Below, piece by piece: positions 17,902 through 27,580 of a stretch of 64,000 nucleotides of DNA. The stretch is taken from positions 2,790,001 to 2,854,000 of the forward strand of contig NZ_CP095864.1 of assembly GCF_023100845.1 (NCBI RefSeq), written 5' to 3'. The notes under the pieces were generated by a model. That model was not told the DNA's origin, searched no databases, and saw nothing but the letters and a program-made list of their open reading frames with translations. The stretch's first letter is position 1; every line of letters begins with the position of its first letter. The translations under genes were made by a program, and so were the position numbers. This DNA is from Gordonia sp. PP30. Its GTDB lineage: Bacteria > Actinomycetota > Actinomycetes > Mycobacteriales > Mycobacteriaceae.

Positions 17902-19503
17902 GTGTGGATCACCAAACCCCCCACCAAGCCGCTGCTGGCTACCCTCATGGCGGCGGCGCTCATCCTCACCGGTTGCGCCGGTGACACCGAAAGCCGCAAC
18001 GACCAGCTGACTCTCGCCGATGCCTACGACCTTGGCCGGTACAACCCTATGCTCGGATACGGGTCGCTCGGCGTTTCGCCGATCTACGAATCATTGCTGG
18101 CACCGTCGGCGTCCGACGACGAGCGCATCCCGGACCTGGTTCCGGTACTCGCCGCGCAGAAGCCGATCAAGACCGCACCGCGTACATGGCGGGTGCGCCT
18201 GCGCGATAAGATCCGGTTCTCCGATGGCACGGCCTTCGACTCCGCCGATGTAGTGGCGACCTACGCGGCGATGACCGACCCGGCGGTCGCCGCGGACATC
18301 TCGACCCAGGCCGGACCCGTTTCCGAGGTGACGGCCGACGGCCCCGATGCGGTCATCGTGCGAATGGATACCGAGGCCGACCCTTCTCCCTACCTGCTGG
18401 TCGGCATCGTGCCCTCCGAACGCGTGGAGAAGCGACCCGCCGCGCAATGGGCGCTCAACACCTCGCCGGTCGGCACCGGGCCGTACCGGCTCGATTCACT
18501 GCGTCCAGATCAGGCCGTGCTCGTCGCCCGCGACGACTACTGGCGCGGTAAGCCGACGCTGCGCCGAGTGGTGTACACCGCTGCGCCGGATGACAATTCA
18601 CGCGCACAACGCGTCGCGGCCGGGGAGATCGACGGCGCCGGCCTGCCACCCAGGCTCGCCCAGAGCTTGCGCGGGCGATCCGGCATCGACGTCGTCTCGG
18701 TCAACAGCGCGGACTGGCGCGGCGTGAGCCTTCCCCGCGGTAACGCCTTCGCCGCCGATCCTGCGGCGCGACGAGCGATGAACCTTGGCGTCGACCGCGC
18801 GGCCCTGGTCGACGGGGTTCTGGCTGGAGCCGGCGCCCCGGCGAGCACGCCCATCTCGCCGGCTTATGGGCCGGCCTACGAACCGCGCGCACAGTTCGGA
18901 TTCGAGTCCGGGGCTGCCGCCAGGCTGCTCGATGAGTCGGGCTGGCGCGCCGGCCGCGACGGAATCCGGGCCAAGGACGGCACAGCGGCGCGCTTCACCC
19001 TGCTCTATAACGCCGACGACACGCTGCGCCGGGACCTCGCCGTCGCCTTCGCCGCGGCGATGAAGCCGATCGGGATCCGGGTAGAGCCCAAGGGCGTCAG
19101 CTGGGATGCCATCGATACTCGTCTCAACGACGACGCCGTGATGCTCGGCGGCGGCGAGACTCCGTACAGCATCGATTCGCAGATCTACGACGCGCTGCAC
19201 ACCCAGGTGCCCGGCGGCTCGCGATACTCCAACCCGGGAGATTTCACCGCTCCCGGGCTCGATGAGCTCCTGGAGCAGGCACGCCGGAGCGCCGCCGGCC
19301 CGGCAAACGATACCCGCTACCGGCGTATTCAAACCCTGTACGCCGAGCAGCCGTCTTCGGTCTTCCTGGTCTTTCTGCGGCACACCTACGCCGCCCGCAG
19401 CGCGGGTTGGACCCACGCTGCACCGATACTCGAGCCGCACGCGCACGGAGTCGTCTGGGGACCGTGGTGGAACCTGCCGTCCTGGCACCCGAGCGGATCA
19501 TGA
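17902..19503 (+). CDS. ABC importer solute-binding lipoprotein (family 5, nickel/peptide type)
   Basis: 533-residue substrate-binding protein of the SBP_bac_5 family, anchored as a lipoprotein: the signal PLLATLMAAALILTGC gives the lipobox ILTGC. Family stretches are LGVSPIYESLLAP, WRVRLRDKIRFSDGTAFDSADVV, VGTGPYRLDS and ARRAMNLGVDRAALVDGVL. Family members bind peptides, nickel-chelate complexes or metallophores. Control by an ArsR-type regulator favours a metal or metal-chelate here. The GTG is the only start compatible with the signal peptide and lies directly after the operator, suggesting a leaderless message. The stop overlaps the next start (ATGA). Confidence 0.85.
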   Translation: MWITKPPTKPLLATLMAAALILTGCAGDTESRNDQLTLADAYDLGRYNPMLGYGSLGVSPIYESLLAPSASDDERIPDLVPVLAAQKPIKTAPRTWRVRLRDKIRFSDGTAFDSADVVATYAAMTDPAVAADISTQAGPVSEVTADGPDAVIVRMDTEADPSPYLLVGIVPSERVEKRPAAQWALNTSPVGTGPYRLDSLRPDQAVLVARDDYWRGKPTLRRVVYTAAPDDNSRAQRVAAGEIDGAGLPPRLAQSLRGRSGIDVVSVNSADWRGVSLPRGNAFAADPAARRAMNLGVDRAALVDGVLAGAGAPASTPISPAYGPAYEPRAQFGFESGAAARLLDESGWRAGRDGIRAKDGTAARFTLLYNADDTLRRDLAVAFAAAMKPIGIRVEPKGVSWDAIDTRLNDDAVMLGGGETPYSIDSQIYDALHTQVPGGSRYSNPGDFTAPGLDELLEQARRSAAGPANDTRYRRIQTLYAEQPSSVFLVFLRHTYAARSAGWTHAAPILEPHAHGVVWGPWWNLPSWHPSGS

Positions 19504-20576
19504 CAACCCCGTCCGTCCGGTCCGCACCCGCACTCAGCGGTCCGTTCGACACCGAGGAGACCACAGCCGCCGCTGTAGCGCCTCCGCGCAGCCGCTTCTG
19601 GCGGGCGCGGCGAACGGGCTGGTTACTTGCGCGCCGCACACTCCTCGCGATCCCCTCCGTTGTCGCTATTTCTTTCGCGATCTTCGCGGTGGCCGCGGCG
19701 TCGCCTTTCGATCCGCTCACCGCGTACCTGGGCGGTCGCTACCAGAACGCCACCGTGGCGCAGCGGGAAATGATGACCGCGGCCTACCACACGGATCAGA
19801 GCTGGGTCGCCGCCTGGTGGCAGTGGTGGGTCGACCTGTTCCACGGCCGGCTGGGGTTCTCCTCGACGCAGTCGCAGCCGGTCACCACCGTGCTCGCCGA
19901 ACGACTGCCGTTCACCTTCTCCATGGCGCTGATCTCCCTCCTGCTCGCCGCTGCGATCTCCCTGGTGCTCGGCGCGGTGATCGGGATGCGCCGCGGCGGA
20001 CTCCTCGACCGCGGCTGCTCAGCACTCGCCGCGCTGGCGGCCTCGACCCCGCCATTCGTCGTGTCACTGGTTCTAGTGGTCGTCTTCGCGGTGACACTCG
20101 GATGGTTTCCAACCTCGGGCGCCCGAGCGCCAGGCGACGAGTACACCGCGATCGGGCTGATCGCCCACGGTGTGCTGCCGACCATCGCGCTCACCGTGTC
20201 GATGATCCCGTGGATGCTCCTGACGATGCGGGCCGCTGTGGTCGAGGCCACGGGCTCGGACGCAGTGTTCGCCGCGCGCGCCCGGGGCGTTGACAAGCAG
20301 ACCCTGCTGCTAGGTCACATCGCGCCGATGTCGGCGCTCCCCACCGTGGCACTGATCGGCACCCGGCTGCCCGAGCTGCTTGCCGGCGCAGCCATTGTGG
20401 AGGCCGTCTTCGGCTGGCCGGGGCTAGCTCAGGCACTCGTCGAGTCCGCGGTCGCTCTCGACTTCCCGCTCCTGGCCGCCTTAGCCGTCGGCTCGGCCGT
20501 GCTGGTCTTGGCCGGATCGGCATTGTCCGACGCGGCCGCAGTGTGGCTCGATCCCCGAATCGAGATGACCGCATGA
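19500..20576 (+). CDS. ABC importer permease 1 (NikB/DppB type)
   Basis: 358-residue inner-membrane permease. Six hydrophobic segments begin at about residue 45 (LLAIPSVVAISFAIFAVAAA) after a cytosolic tail. The ATPase-contact EAA-type loop is AVFAARARGVDKQTLLLGHI, near residue 260. The large first periplasmic loop with GRYQNATVAQREMM is typical of DppB/NikB-type subunits. It should pair with the next gene product to form the channel. It contains TTA leucine codons at 19623 and 20481, unusual for this GC content. It overlaps both neighbours by 4 bp. Confidence 0.88.
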   Translation: MTTPSVRSAPALSGPFDTEETTAAAVAPPRSRFWRARRTGWLLARRTLLAIPSVVAISFAIFAVAAASPFDPLTAYLGGRYQNATVAQREMMTAAYHTDQSWVAAWWQWWVDLFHGRLGFSSTQSQPVTTVLAERLPFTFSMALISLLLAAAISLVLGAVIGMRRGGLLDRGCSALAALAASTPPFVVSLVLVVVFAVTLGWFPTSGARAPGDEYTAIGLIAHGVLPTIALTVSMIPWMLLTMRAAVVEATGSDAVFAARARGVDKQTLLLGHIAPMSALPTVALIGTRLPELLAGAAIVEAVFGWPGLAQALVESAVALDFPLLAALAVGSAVLVLAGSALSDAAAVWLDPRIEMTA

Positions 20577-21493
20577 TGGGCGCGCCGCACTGGTTGCGAC
20601 GGCGCGATCGTGCTGCCGCTACCCCACCGCCCGGAGCGGGAAGCGGAGCGACCACGGGAACGACCACCTCGGCCGTCGGTCGGGTGCGGGCGGCCGTGTC
20701 CTCGCCGAGCGTGCTGACGCTGATCGCGGTTGTCCTACTGACCGTAATCGTGCCCGCAGCCGCCGGCGACCAGGCACCCGACTTCGCCCGGGCGCTGCTG
20801 CCTCCGGGCAACGGCGGATTGGCGGGCACCGACCACTCCGGCTACGACCTCGCCATACGCACCGCGGAAGGCCTGCGCATCTCATTGCTCATCGCCGCGG
20901 CATGTGCCGTGCTCTCCACGGCGATCGGGCTGATCGTCGGCCTCTCTGCGGCGACGATCGGCGGCTGGTTCGACGCACTGTCCATGCGCCTGGTCGACGG
21001 CGTCAACGCCCTTCCGCACCTGGTGGTCGGCCTCGTGATCGCCGCGATGTGGCGCGGTGCGCCGCTGGCGATCATCGCCTCCATCGCGCTCACGCACTGG
21101 CCCGCCGTGGCCCGCGTGGTCCGCGCCGAGTTGCTCGGCTCGAGGTCGGCGGGGTGGATCGAGTCGGCACGATTAGCGGGCGCCGGACGCTATTTCGTGG
21201 CCCGGCATCATCTCTTGCCCGCCGTCACCGGGCAGGCGCTCGTCGCCATGATCGTCCTGTTACCGCACGCCATCTGGCACGAGACCGTCCTGTCGTTCCT
21301 CGGCGTGGGGCTGTCCCCGGACCGCGCGAGCCTGGGCACTCTGCTCGGTGACGCCCGCGGCGATGTGCTCACTGGCGCCTGGTGGACTCTGGTGGTTCCC
21401 GGACTGGCACTTATCGTGACTGCGCTGGCGGTGACCCGGGCGGTCTTCGTCCTTCGCCGCGTCAGTGCCCCTCCCGTCGGGCGGGTCTGGTGA
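20573..21493 (+). CDS. ABC importer permease 2 (NikC/DppC type)
   Basis: 306-residue second permease of the importer, with about six hydrophobic segments and the N-terminal extra helix (VLTLIAVVLLTVIVPAAAG) of the DppC/NikC group. GTDHSGYDLAIRTAEGLRIS is the family's periplasmic loop and ESARLAGAGRYFVARHHLLP the ATPase-contact loop. The ATG forms ATGA with the upstream stop; a second ATG follows immediately and could also be used. TTA codons occur at 21173 and 21260. The stop overlaps the next GTG. Confidence 0.88.
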   Translation: MMGAPHWLRRRDRAAATPPPGAGSGATTGTTTSAVGRVRAAVSSPSVLTLIAVVLLTVIVPAAAGDQAPDFARALLPPGNGGLAGTDHSGYDLAIRTAEGLRISLLIAAACAVLSTAIGLIVGLSAATIGGWFDALSMRLVDGVNALPHLVVGLVIAAMWRGAPLAIIASIALTHWPAVARVVRAELLGSRSAGWIESARLAGAGRYFVARHHLLPAVTGQALVAMIVLLPHAIWHETVLSFLGVGLSPDRASLGTLLGDARGDVLTGAWWTLVVPGLALIVTALAVTRAVFVLRRVSAPPVGRVW

Positions 21494-22311
21494 AGGCAGC
21501 CGCGCGGCGACCGGTAGCGCAGGTGAGTTCACTGACTGTCGACATCGCGACCAGCGCGCACCGGCGCTCCCCGCGGGTCCGCGTCCTGGACACGATGAGC
21601 CTGGCCGTGTGCACAGGCGAGGTCACCGTCTTGGTCGGCGAGTCCGGGTGCGGAAAGTCGATGGTGGCAGCCGCGCTGTGCGGCCTGCTCCCCCCGGGCT
21701 GCACCGTCACCGGCAGCGTTCGTATCGACCAGACCACGCTGACGCACGACGATCCGGCATGGGACCGCCTCCGCGGCCGCGTGGTCGGCCTGGTTCCGCA
21801 GTCCTCGTCAACGTCGTTCACCCCGGTACGCACGGTGCGATCTCAACTACGCGAAGTGGTTTCCGTGCTCGACGGACCGGGGTCTTTCGAGCAACTGTGC
21901 GATCTGGTGCGGTTGCCGCGCGGCGCCCTCGATCTGTACCCGCACGAGTTGTCCGGCGGAATGGCTCAGCGAGCGGCGATCGCCGCCGCGATCGCCGGCA
22001 ACCCTGCGGTGGTGGTCGCCGACGAACCGACGTCCGCGCTGGACCCTGAACTCGCCCACACCGTCTGGGAGTTACTGGCCCGGCTCGCCCGTCGCGGCAC
22101 CGCAGTCCTGGCCATCACGCACGATCTCGACTCGCTTCGGCGGGCCGGAATCGACCCCGCGGTGGCGGTGATGCGCCACGGCCGGCTGCTGAATCAGACC
22201 CGCGCGGGCCATTTCCTCGCCGATCCGCCGGCCGCGCCGAGCCCGACACCGGACACCGAAGAGTGCGACGACGAGGTCTATCTGCGCGCATTCTTCAGCG
22301 AGGTGCACTGA
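21490..22311 (+). CDS. ABC importer ATPase 1 (NikD/DppD type)
   Basis: 273-residue ABC ATPase. Walker A is VGESGCGKSM (about residues 52-61), the Q-loop VPQSSS, the signature LSGGMAQR, Walker B VVVADEPTSALD and the switch ITHDLDS. The C-terminal Cys-containing extension found in many DppD proteins is short here. It couples ATP hydrolysis to uptake together with the next gene product. The GTG overlaps the permease stop. A TTA codon lies at 22072. Confidence 0.87.
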   Translation: MKAAARRPVAQVSSLTVDIATSAHRRSPRVRVLDTMSLAVCTGEVTVLVGESGCGKSMVAAALCGLLPPGCTVTGSVRIDQTTLTHDDPAWDRLRGRVVGLVPQSSSTSFTPVRTVRSQLREVVSVLDGPGSFEQLCDLVRLPRGALDLYPHELSGGMAQRAAIAAAIAGNPAVVVADEPTSALDPELAHTVWELLARLARRGTAVLAITHDLDSLRRAGIDPAVAVMRHGRLLNQTRAGHFLADPPAAPSPTPDTEECDDEVYLRAFFSEVH

Positions 22312-22922
22312 TGGCCGAAGGTATCAGGGGCGCCGGTATCGGTGTGGCTTTCGCGGGCCGCACCGTACTCGCGGACATCGACTGCACGGTTGTCCCGGGC
22401 GCCATGACCGGCATCCTCGGCCCGTCCGGAAGCGGCAAGACCACGCTCCTGCGGACACTCGCCGGCCTACAACCGATCAGTCGCGGATCGCTCACCTACG
22501 ACGGCTCCCCCTCCCCCGCGCCGGCGTCGATCGCGCTCTTGGCCCAGTCACCACGCCAGGCGTGCAATCCACGCTGGACGGTCCGCGAGATCATCGCCGA
22601 ACCCGCGCGGGTCGCCCGGACGCCGCCCCCGGAGATCGCCGAAATCGCCGCCCGGGTCGGTCTGTCCACGGGCCTGCTAGACCGGTACCCGGGGCAGCTG
22701 AGCGACGGGCAATTGCAGCGCGCCTGCGTGGCACGGGTGTTGGTCCAAGAGCCGTCATACCTGCTGTGCGACGAGCCCACCGCCATGCTCGACCCGGTCG
22801 CGACGCGCGCGATCATCGGGCTGATCGACGGGCTGGTCGATGCGGGAGTCGGGGCTGCGCTGGTCTCGCATGATCACCGGCTCGTGCGGGCGCGATGTGC
22901 TTCCGTCCTGATCACCAGCTGA
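22311..22922 (+). CDS. ABC importer ATPase 2 (NikE type, short)
   Basis: 203-residue ABC ATPase, shorter than typical NikE/DppF (about 260-330 residues) because it stops soon after the switch histidine. Walker A is GPSGSGKTT, the Q-loop LLAQSPRQ, Walker B YLLCDEPTAMLD and the switch VSHDHRL. The signature is LSDGQLQR instead of LSGGQ, a substitution that still occurs in active transporters. It shares one base with the preceding stop, and it ends the five-gene operon. It is convergent with glnE, 94 bp away. Confidence 0.85.
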   Translation: MAEGIRGAGIGVAFAGRTVLADIDCTVVPGAMTGILGPSGSGKTTLLRTLAGLQPISRGSLTYDGSPSPAPASIALLAQSPRQACNPRWTVREIIAEPARVARTPPPEIAEIAARVGLSTGLLDRYPGQLSDGQLQRACVARVLVQEPSYLLCDEPTAMLDPVATRAIIGLIDGLVDAGVGAALVSHDHRLVRARCASVLITS

Positions 22923-23016
22923 CCGACGGCGCGCACACCGAACCGACGCGGGCACGCGCCACGCCGGACGACTCAGACGGTGAGCACTCGAGACCGATCC
23001 ACCGGTCCCACGAGCG

Positions 23017-26000
23017 TCACGCCCCGAACACCTCGGTCACCACGCCCTTGGCTCGCCGGGTGACCCGCAGGTAGTGCTCCAGGAACTCCGCGGCCTCGTC
23101 CTGCGGCCAGCCGGCCGCGTAGGCGATGGCCCGGAGTTCCCGGCCCGGTCCCGGCAGCTGGTCGACGGGTTTGCCGCGCACCAGGACCAGGGCGTTGCGC
23201 GCCCGTGTCGCCGTCAGCCACGCGTCCTTGAGCATGGCGACCTGATCCTCCGGGATCAGCCCCGCCTCCCCGATCGCGTCGAGCGTCTCCACGGTCGACG
23301 TGCGGTGCAGCGCGGGATAACGGTGGGCGTAGCGCAGCTGCATCAGCTGCACGGTCCACTCGACGTCGGCCAGGCCGCCGCGCCCGAGCTTGGTGTGCGT
23401 CATCGGGTCGGCGCCGCGCGGCAGCCGCTCGGCGTCGACCCGCGCCTTGATCCGCCGGATCTCGCGCACCGCCTCCGGCGACACCCCGCCGTCCGGGTAC
23501 CGGATCTCGTCGATCATGTGCAGGAATTCCAGACCCAGGCCGGGATCGCCGGCGCAGGCGTGCGCCCGCAGCAGCGCCTGCACCTCCCACGCCTGCGCCC
23601 ACTGGTGGTAGTAGGCCCGGTACGACGCCAGGGTGCGCACGATCGGCCCGTTCTTGCCCTCCGGCCGCAGCCCCACGTCCACCTCGAGCGGCGGATCGGC
23701 GCTCGGTGTACCGAGGAGCGAGCGCACGCTGTCGGCGACGTTCTGCGCCCAGCGCAGCGCGACCGTCTCGTCGGCGCCCGCCACCGGATCGCAGACGAAC
23801 AGCACGTCGGCGTCCGACCCGTAGCCGAGTTCACCGCCGCCGAGGCGGCCCATTCCGATCACCGCCATCCGGGCCGGTGCGGGGGCGCCGGTCTCCGCGG
23901 CGGTCGCGGCCATCACCTTCTCCAGCGCGGCGTCGATCACCGCCGCCCACACCGTCGACAGCGCCCGGCACACCTCCTGGACGTCCATCAGGCCGAGCAG
24001 GTCGGCCGAAGCGATGCGCGCCAGTTCGGCACGACGATGCGAGCGCGCCACGGCGATCGCCTTGCGCGGATCGGAGTGCCGCCGCATCGAGGCGATCAGG
24101 CCCTTGACGACGTCCTCCGAGGTCACCTCGCACAGCTTCGGCCCGGTAGCGCCCGTCGAATACAGCTGGATCACGTCGGGTGAGCGCATCAGCAGGTCGG
24201 CGATGTACTCGGAGGTGCCCAGCACGTGCATCAGGCGTTCGGCGACGACGCCGTCGTCGCGCAGCAGGCGCAGGAACCAGTCGGCGCCGATCAGCTCGTC
24301 GCACAGGCGCCGGTAGTTGAGCAGGCCGGCGTCCGGGTCGGGCGTGTCGCTGATGTGCTGCAGCAGGCTCGGCAGGATGAGCATCTGCACCTGGCCGCGT
24401 CGGCCCGGGGCCGAGCCGAGCGCCTTGATGTGCGCCAGGGCGCGTTCGGGCTGGGCGTAGCCGAGGGCGGCCAGCTGCCGTTCGGCCGATTTGTTGTGCA
24501 GGTACAGCGAGTCCTTGTCGAAGCGGGTCACCGCCTCCAGCAGCGGCCGGTAGAACAGCTTCTCGTGCAGCTGGCGCACCCGTGTCCGCTGCTGCCGCAG
24601 GTCGCGCCGCAGCACCTCGGCGGCCACCAGCGATCGCTCCGGCCGGATGTGCGCGGCCCGCGCCAGCCAGCGCATCGCCGCGTCGTCGGCCGGATCGGGC
24701 AGCAGATGCGTGCGCGAGAGCCGCTGCAGTTGCAGCCGGTGTTCCAGCAGGCGGAGGAACTCGTAGGAGGCGTGCAGGTTCGCGCCGTCGGTGCGGCCCA
24801 TGTACGCCTTGCGGGTGAGCACGCCGATCGCTTCCAGGGTCGACCGCACGTGCAGCGACTCGTCGGCGCGGCCGTGCACCATCTGCATCAGCTGCACCGC
24901 GAATTCCACGTCGCGCAGGCCACCGCGGCCGAGCTTGAGGTTCCGCTCCTTCTCGGTGTCGGGCACCAGCGACTCGACCCGGCGGCGCATGGCCTGCACG
25001 TCGGTCACGAAGTCGTCGCGCTCGGCCGCCGACCAGACCATCGGTCCGGTCGCCGCGGCGTAGTCGGCGCCCAGCGCCATGTCGCCGGTCATCGGCCGTG
25101 CCTTGAGGAGCGCCTGGAACTCCCAGGTCTTGGCCCACCGCTGGTAGTACGCGAGGTGCGACTCCAGCGTGCGCGTCATCGCCCCGCGCTTGCCTTCGGG
25201 CCGCAGGGCGGCATCGACCTCGAAGAAGGCGAGCGAGCCGACCCGCATCATCTCGCCGGCGAGGCGGGCCGAGGTGGTGTCGGCCGGTTCCGCGACGAAG
25301 ACGACGTCGACGTCGCTGACGTAGTTGAGTTCGCGCGCCCCGCACTTGCCCATCGCGATCACCGCCAAGCGCGTGGTCAGCGGTTTGTCGCCGAGCACCT
25401 CCCGGATCGCGACCGCGAGCGCCGCGGTCAGCGCCGCGTCGGCGAAGTCGGCCAGGTGCCCGCCCACCTGCGGCAGGTAGAGCACCGGCTCGTCCTCGAC
25501 GGTCGCCGCCAGGTCCTGGGCGGCCAGCCGCAGCAGCAGATTCCGGTACGCCACGCGCAGCCGGCCGATCGCCTGCGGGCCGGTCACCTCGGCCCGGAAC
25601 AGCAGGCTCCCCGCGGTCTGATCCGGCTCCGGCTCGGCGCCGACCGAGGCCAGCATCTCCGTCCGCGCCTGCTCCGCCGTCGGCAGGTCCCGGGGCAGCA
25701 GGTGCCGCCAGACGCCGGGTTCGGCCACCAGGTGATCGCCGAGGGCGTCGGACGCGCCGAAGACGGCGAACAGGCGCCCGCGGAAGGTCTTGTCGGTGCG
25801 GATCAGCTCGTCGATCTCGGCCCAGTCCGCGGCATCGGCGGCCTGCCGGAACCGCACCAGCGCTTTCAGCGCCAGATCGGCGTCGGCGGCGCGGGAGAGC
25901 GCCCACAGCACACCGACGGAGGCCTCGTCGTACCAGCCGAGAGTGTCCAGGTCCGCCCGGGCGGTGGCCTCCAGGAGCCCGAGCCGACCGGGACTCGGTA

Positions 26001-26028
26001 CCGCCGACCGTCCACCCATCGAAGTCAC
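23017..26028 (-). CDS. glnE: Bifunctional glutamine synthetase adenylyltransferase/deadenylase
   Basis: 1003-residue enzyme that attaches and removes AMP on the conserved tyrosine of type I glutamine synthetase. Two nucleotidyltransferase domains are visible. The N-terminal one has [13 protein letters not shown] near residue 235, the C-terminal one [13 protein letters not shown] near 735, each followed by an R(P)EGK(R/N)G stretch and a later LGRGGL(R/A)DVE motif. The order suggests deadenylylation first, adenylylation second, as known for the family. The start may be the GTG given or the ATG three codons later. It is 27 bp after glnA2, in one operon. Confidence 0.96.
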   Translation of the reverse strand: MTSMGGRSAVPSPGRLGLLEATARADLDTLGWYDEASVGVLWALSRAADADLALKALVRFRQAADAADWAEIDELIRTDKTFRGRLFAVFGASDALGDHLVAEPGVWRHLLPRDLPTAEQARTEMLASVGAEPEPDQTAGSLLFRAEVTGPQAIGRLRVAYRNLLLRLAAQDLAATVEDEPVLYLPQVGGHLADFADAALTAALAVAIREVLGDKPLTTRLAVIAMGKCGARELNYVSDVDVVFVAEPADTTSARLAGEMMRVGSLAFFEVDAALRPEGKRGAMTRTLESHLAYYQRWAKTWEFQALLKARPMTGDMALGADYAAATGPMVWSAAERDDFVTDVQAMRRRVESLVPDTEKERNLKLGRGGLRDVEFAVQLMQMVHGRADESLHVRSTLEAIGVLTRKAYMGRTDGANLHASYEFLRLLEHRLQLQRLSRTHLLPDPADDAAMRWLARAAHIRPERSLVAAEVLRRDLRQQRTRVRQLHEKLFYRPLLEAVTRFDKDSLYLHNKSAERQLAALGYAQPERALAHIKALGSAPGRRGQVQMLILPSLLQHISDTPDPDAGLLNYRRLCDELIGADWFLRLLRDDGVVAERLMHVLGTSEYIADLLMRSPDVIQLYSTGATGPKLCEVTSEDVVKGLIASMRRHSDPRKAIAVARSHRRAELARIASADLLGLMDVQEVCRALSTVWAAVIDAALEKVMAATAAETGAPAPARMAVIGMGRLGGGELGYGSDADVLFVCDPVAGADETVALRWAQNVADSVRSLLGTPSADPPLEVDVGLRPEGKNGPIVRTLASYRAYYHQWAQAWEVQALLRAHACAGDPGLGLEFLHMIDEIRYPDGGVSPEAVREIRRIKARVDAERLPRGADPMTHTKLGRGGLADVEWTVQLMQLRYAHRYPALHRTSTVETLDAIGEAGLIPEDQVAMLKDAWLTATRARNALVLVRGKPVDQLPGPGRELRAIAYAAGWPQDEAAEFLEHYLRVTRRAKGVVTEVFGA

Positions 26029-26055
26029 GTCAGTCAGACTAGACCGCTCGAGAGG

Positions 26056-27393
26056 TCAGAGCGGCAGGTAGTGCTGCAGCTCGAACGGGGTCACCTGACC
26101 GCGGTAGTCCGACCACTCACGCCACTTGTTGCGGAGGAAGTAGTCGAAGACGTGCTCGCCGAGCGCCTCGGCCACCAGCTCGGACCGCTCCATCTGGTGC
26201 AGGGCCTCCGACAGCGAGTTCGGCAGTTCGCGGTAGCCCATGGCACGCCGCTCCGCGGGGGTCAGCGCCCACACGTTGTCCTCGGCCTCCTCGGGCAGCT
26301 CGTAGCCCTCGGAGATGCCGCGCAGACCGGCCGCGAGCAGCACCGCGAAGGTCAGGTACGGGTTGCAGGCCGAATCGGGGGTCCGGATCTCGACCCGCCG
26401 CGACGACGACTTGTTCGGCGTGTACAGCGGCAGGCGCACCATCGCCGAGCGGTTGGCCCGCCCCCACGTCGCCGCGGTCGGCGCCTCGCCGCCGTGCACC
26501 AGCCGCCGGTAGCTGTTGACCCACTGGTTGGTCACCGCGCTGATCTCGTTGGCGTGCGTGAGGATGCCGGCGATGAACTGTTTGCCGGTGGCCGAGAGCT
26601 GCATCGGGTCGTCCGGGTTGTGGAAGGCGTTCGACTCGCCCTCGAACAGGCTCATGTGCGTGTGCATCGCCGAACCGGGGTGATCGCTGAACGGCTTGGG
26701 CATGAACGTGGCGCGCACGCCGTCGCCGATCGCCACCTCCTTGACCAGGTAACGGAAGGTCATCACGTTGTCGGCCATGGACAGCGCATCGGCGTAGCGC
26801 AGGTCGATCTCCTGCTGGCCGGGGCCACCCTCGTGGTGGCTGAACTCCACCGAGATGCCCATCGATTCGAGCGCCTCGATGGCGTGGCGGCGGAAGTTCG
26901 GGGCGGCGTCGTGCGTCGTCTGATCGAAGTAGCCGCCGTTGTCGGCCGGGACCGGCACGCTGCCGTCGCCCGGCATGTCCTTGAGCAGGTAGAACTCGAT
27001 CTCCGGGTGCACATAGCAGGTGAACCCGGCCTCGGCGGCCCGGCTGAGCTGGCGGCGCAGCACGTGCCGCGGGTCGGCCCAGGCGGCGGTGCCGTCGGGC
27101 ATCGCGATGTCGCAGAACATGCGAGCGGAGTAGTTCCGGCCGTCGCTCTCCCACGGCAGCACCTGGAAGGTCGACGGATCCGGCTTGGCCACCATGTCGG
27201 CCTCGAAGACGCGGGAGAAGCCCTCGATCGACGAGCCGTCGAACCCGATGCCCTCGGCGAACGCCCCCTCCAACTCGGCCGGCGCGATCGCCACGGATTT
27301 GAGATAGCCCAGGATGTCGGTGAACCACAGCCGTACGAAGCGGATGTCCCGCTCCTCCAGAGTGCGCAGCACGAATTCCTGTTGGCGATCCAT
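26056..27393 (-). CDS. glnA2: Glutamine synthetase-like protein GlnA2
   Basis: 445-residue type I glutamine synthetase paralogue, shorter than GlnA1. It has [20 protein letters not shown], a substrate loop [39 protein letters not shown] and [18 protein letters not shown]. Where GlnA1 has the adenylylation tyrosine loop, this protein reads [12 protein letters not shown], so it should escape GlnE control in the usual way. In relatives GlnA2 is dispensable for glutamine synthesis or acts on other amines; function here is not certain. A GlnR-like box lies 23 bp upstream of the ATG. It is followed by glnE. Confidence 0.94.
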   Translation of the reverse strand: MDRQQEFVLRTLEERDIRFVRLWFTDILGYLKSVAIAPAELEGAFAEGIGFDGSSIEGFSRVFEADMVAKPDPSTFQVLPWESDGRNYSARMFCDIAMPDGTAAWADPRHVLRRQLSRAAEAGFTCYVHPEIEFYLLKDMPGDGSVPVPADNGGYFDQTTHDAAPNFRRHAIEALESMGISVEFSHHEGGPGQQEIDLRYADALSMADNVMTFRYLVKEVAIGDGVRATFMPKPFSDHPGSAMHTHMSLFEGESNAFHNPDDPMQLSATGKQFIAGILTHANEISAVTNQWVNSYRRLVHGGEAPTAATWGRANRSAMVRLPLYTPNKSSSRRVEIRTPDSACNPYLTFAVLLAAGLRGISEGYELPEEAEDNVWALTPAERRAMGYRELPNSLSEALHQMERSELVAEALGEHVFDYFLRNKWREWSDYRGQVTPFELQHYLPL

Positions 27394-27415
27394 GACCGCA
27401 CCCTATGCCCGGCCT

Positions 27416-27431
27416 GTTACGCCCGTGTTAC
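27416..27431 (-). promoter_or_regulatory. GlnR-like box upstream of glnA2
   Basis: On the minus strand GTAAC-n6-GTAAC fits the GlnR pattern gTnAC-n6-GaAAC with one mismatch. It shares the longer string GTAACACGGG with the perfect box in front of glnA1, which argues against chance. Confidence 0.5.
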
Positions 27432-27580
27432 GCACGGCGATTCCGGGGACCGCGACCGGGTCTGTGACAAAGACCACCGGACACGACGGTGACGCTCCCG
27501 GCCCCCGGTGGAAGAATCGGGGTGTCCACACCAACCCGGGTACCCGCCGAGCGGGACTCGAGGCAGAAATGAGACCAGTC

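Noticed and set aside
24226..27492. 1088-codon plus-strand open frame antisense to glnE and glnA2
   Set aside because: It is a GC-rich shadow: composition is Arg/Gly/His/Val-rich without domains, while both minus-strand genes are full-length members of known families.
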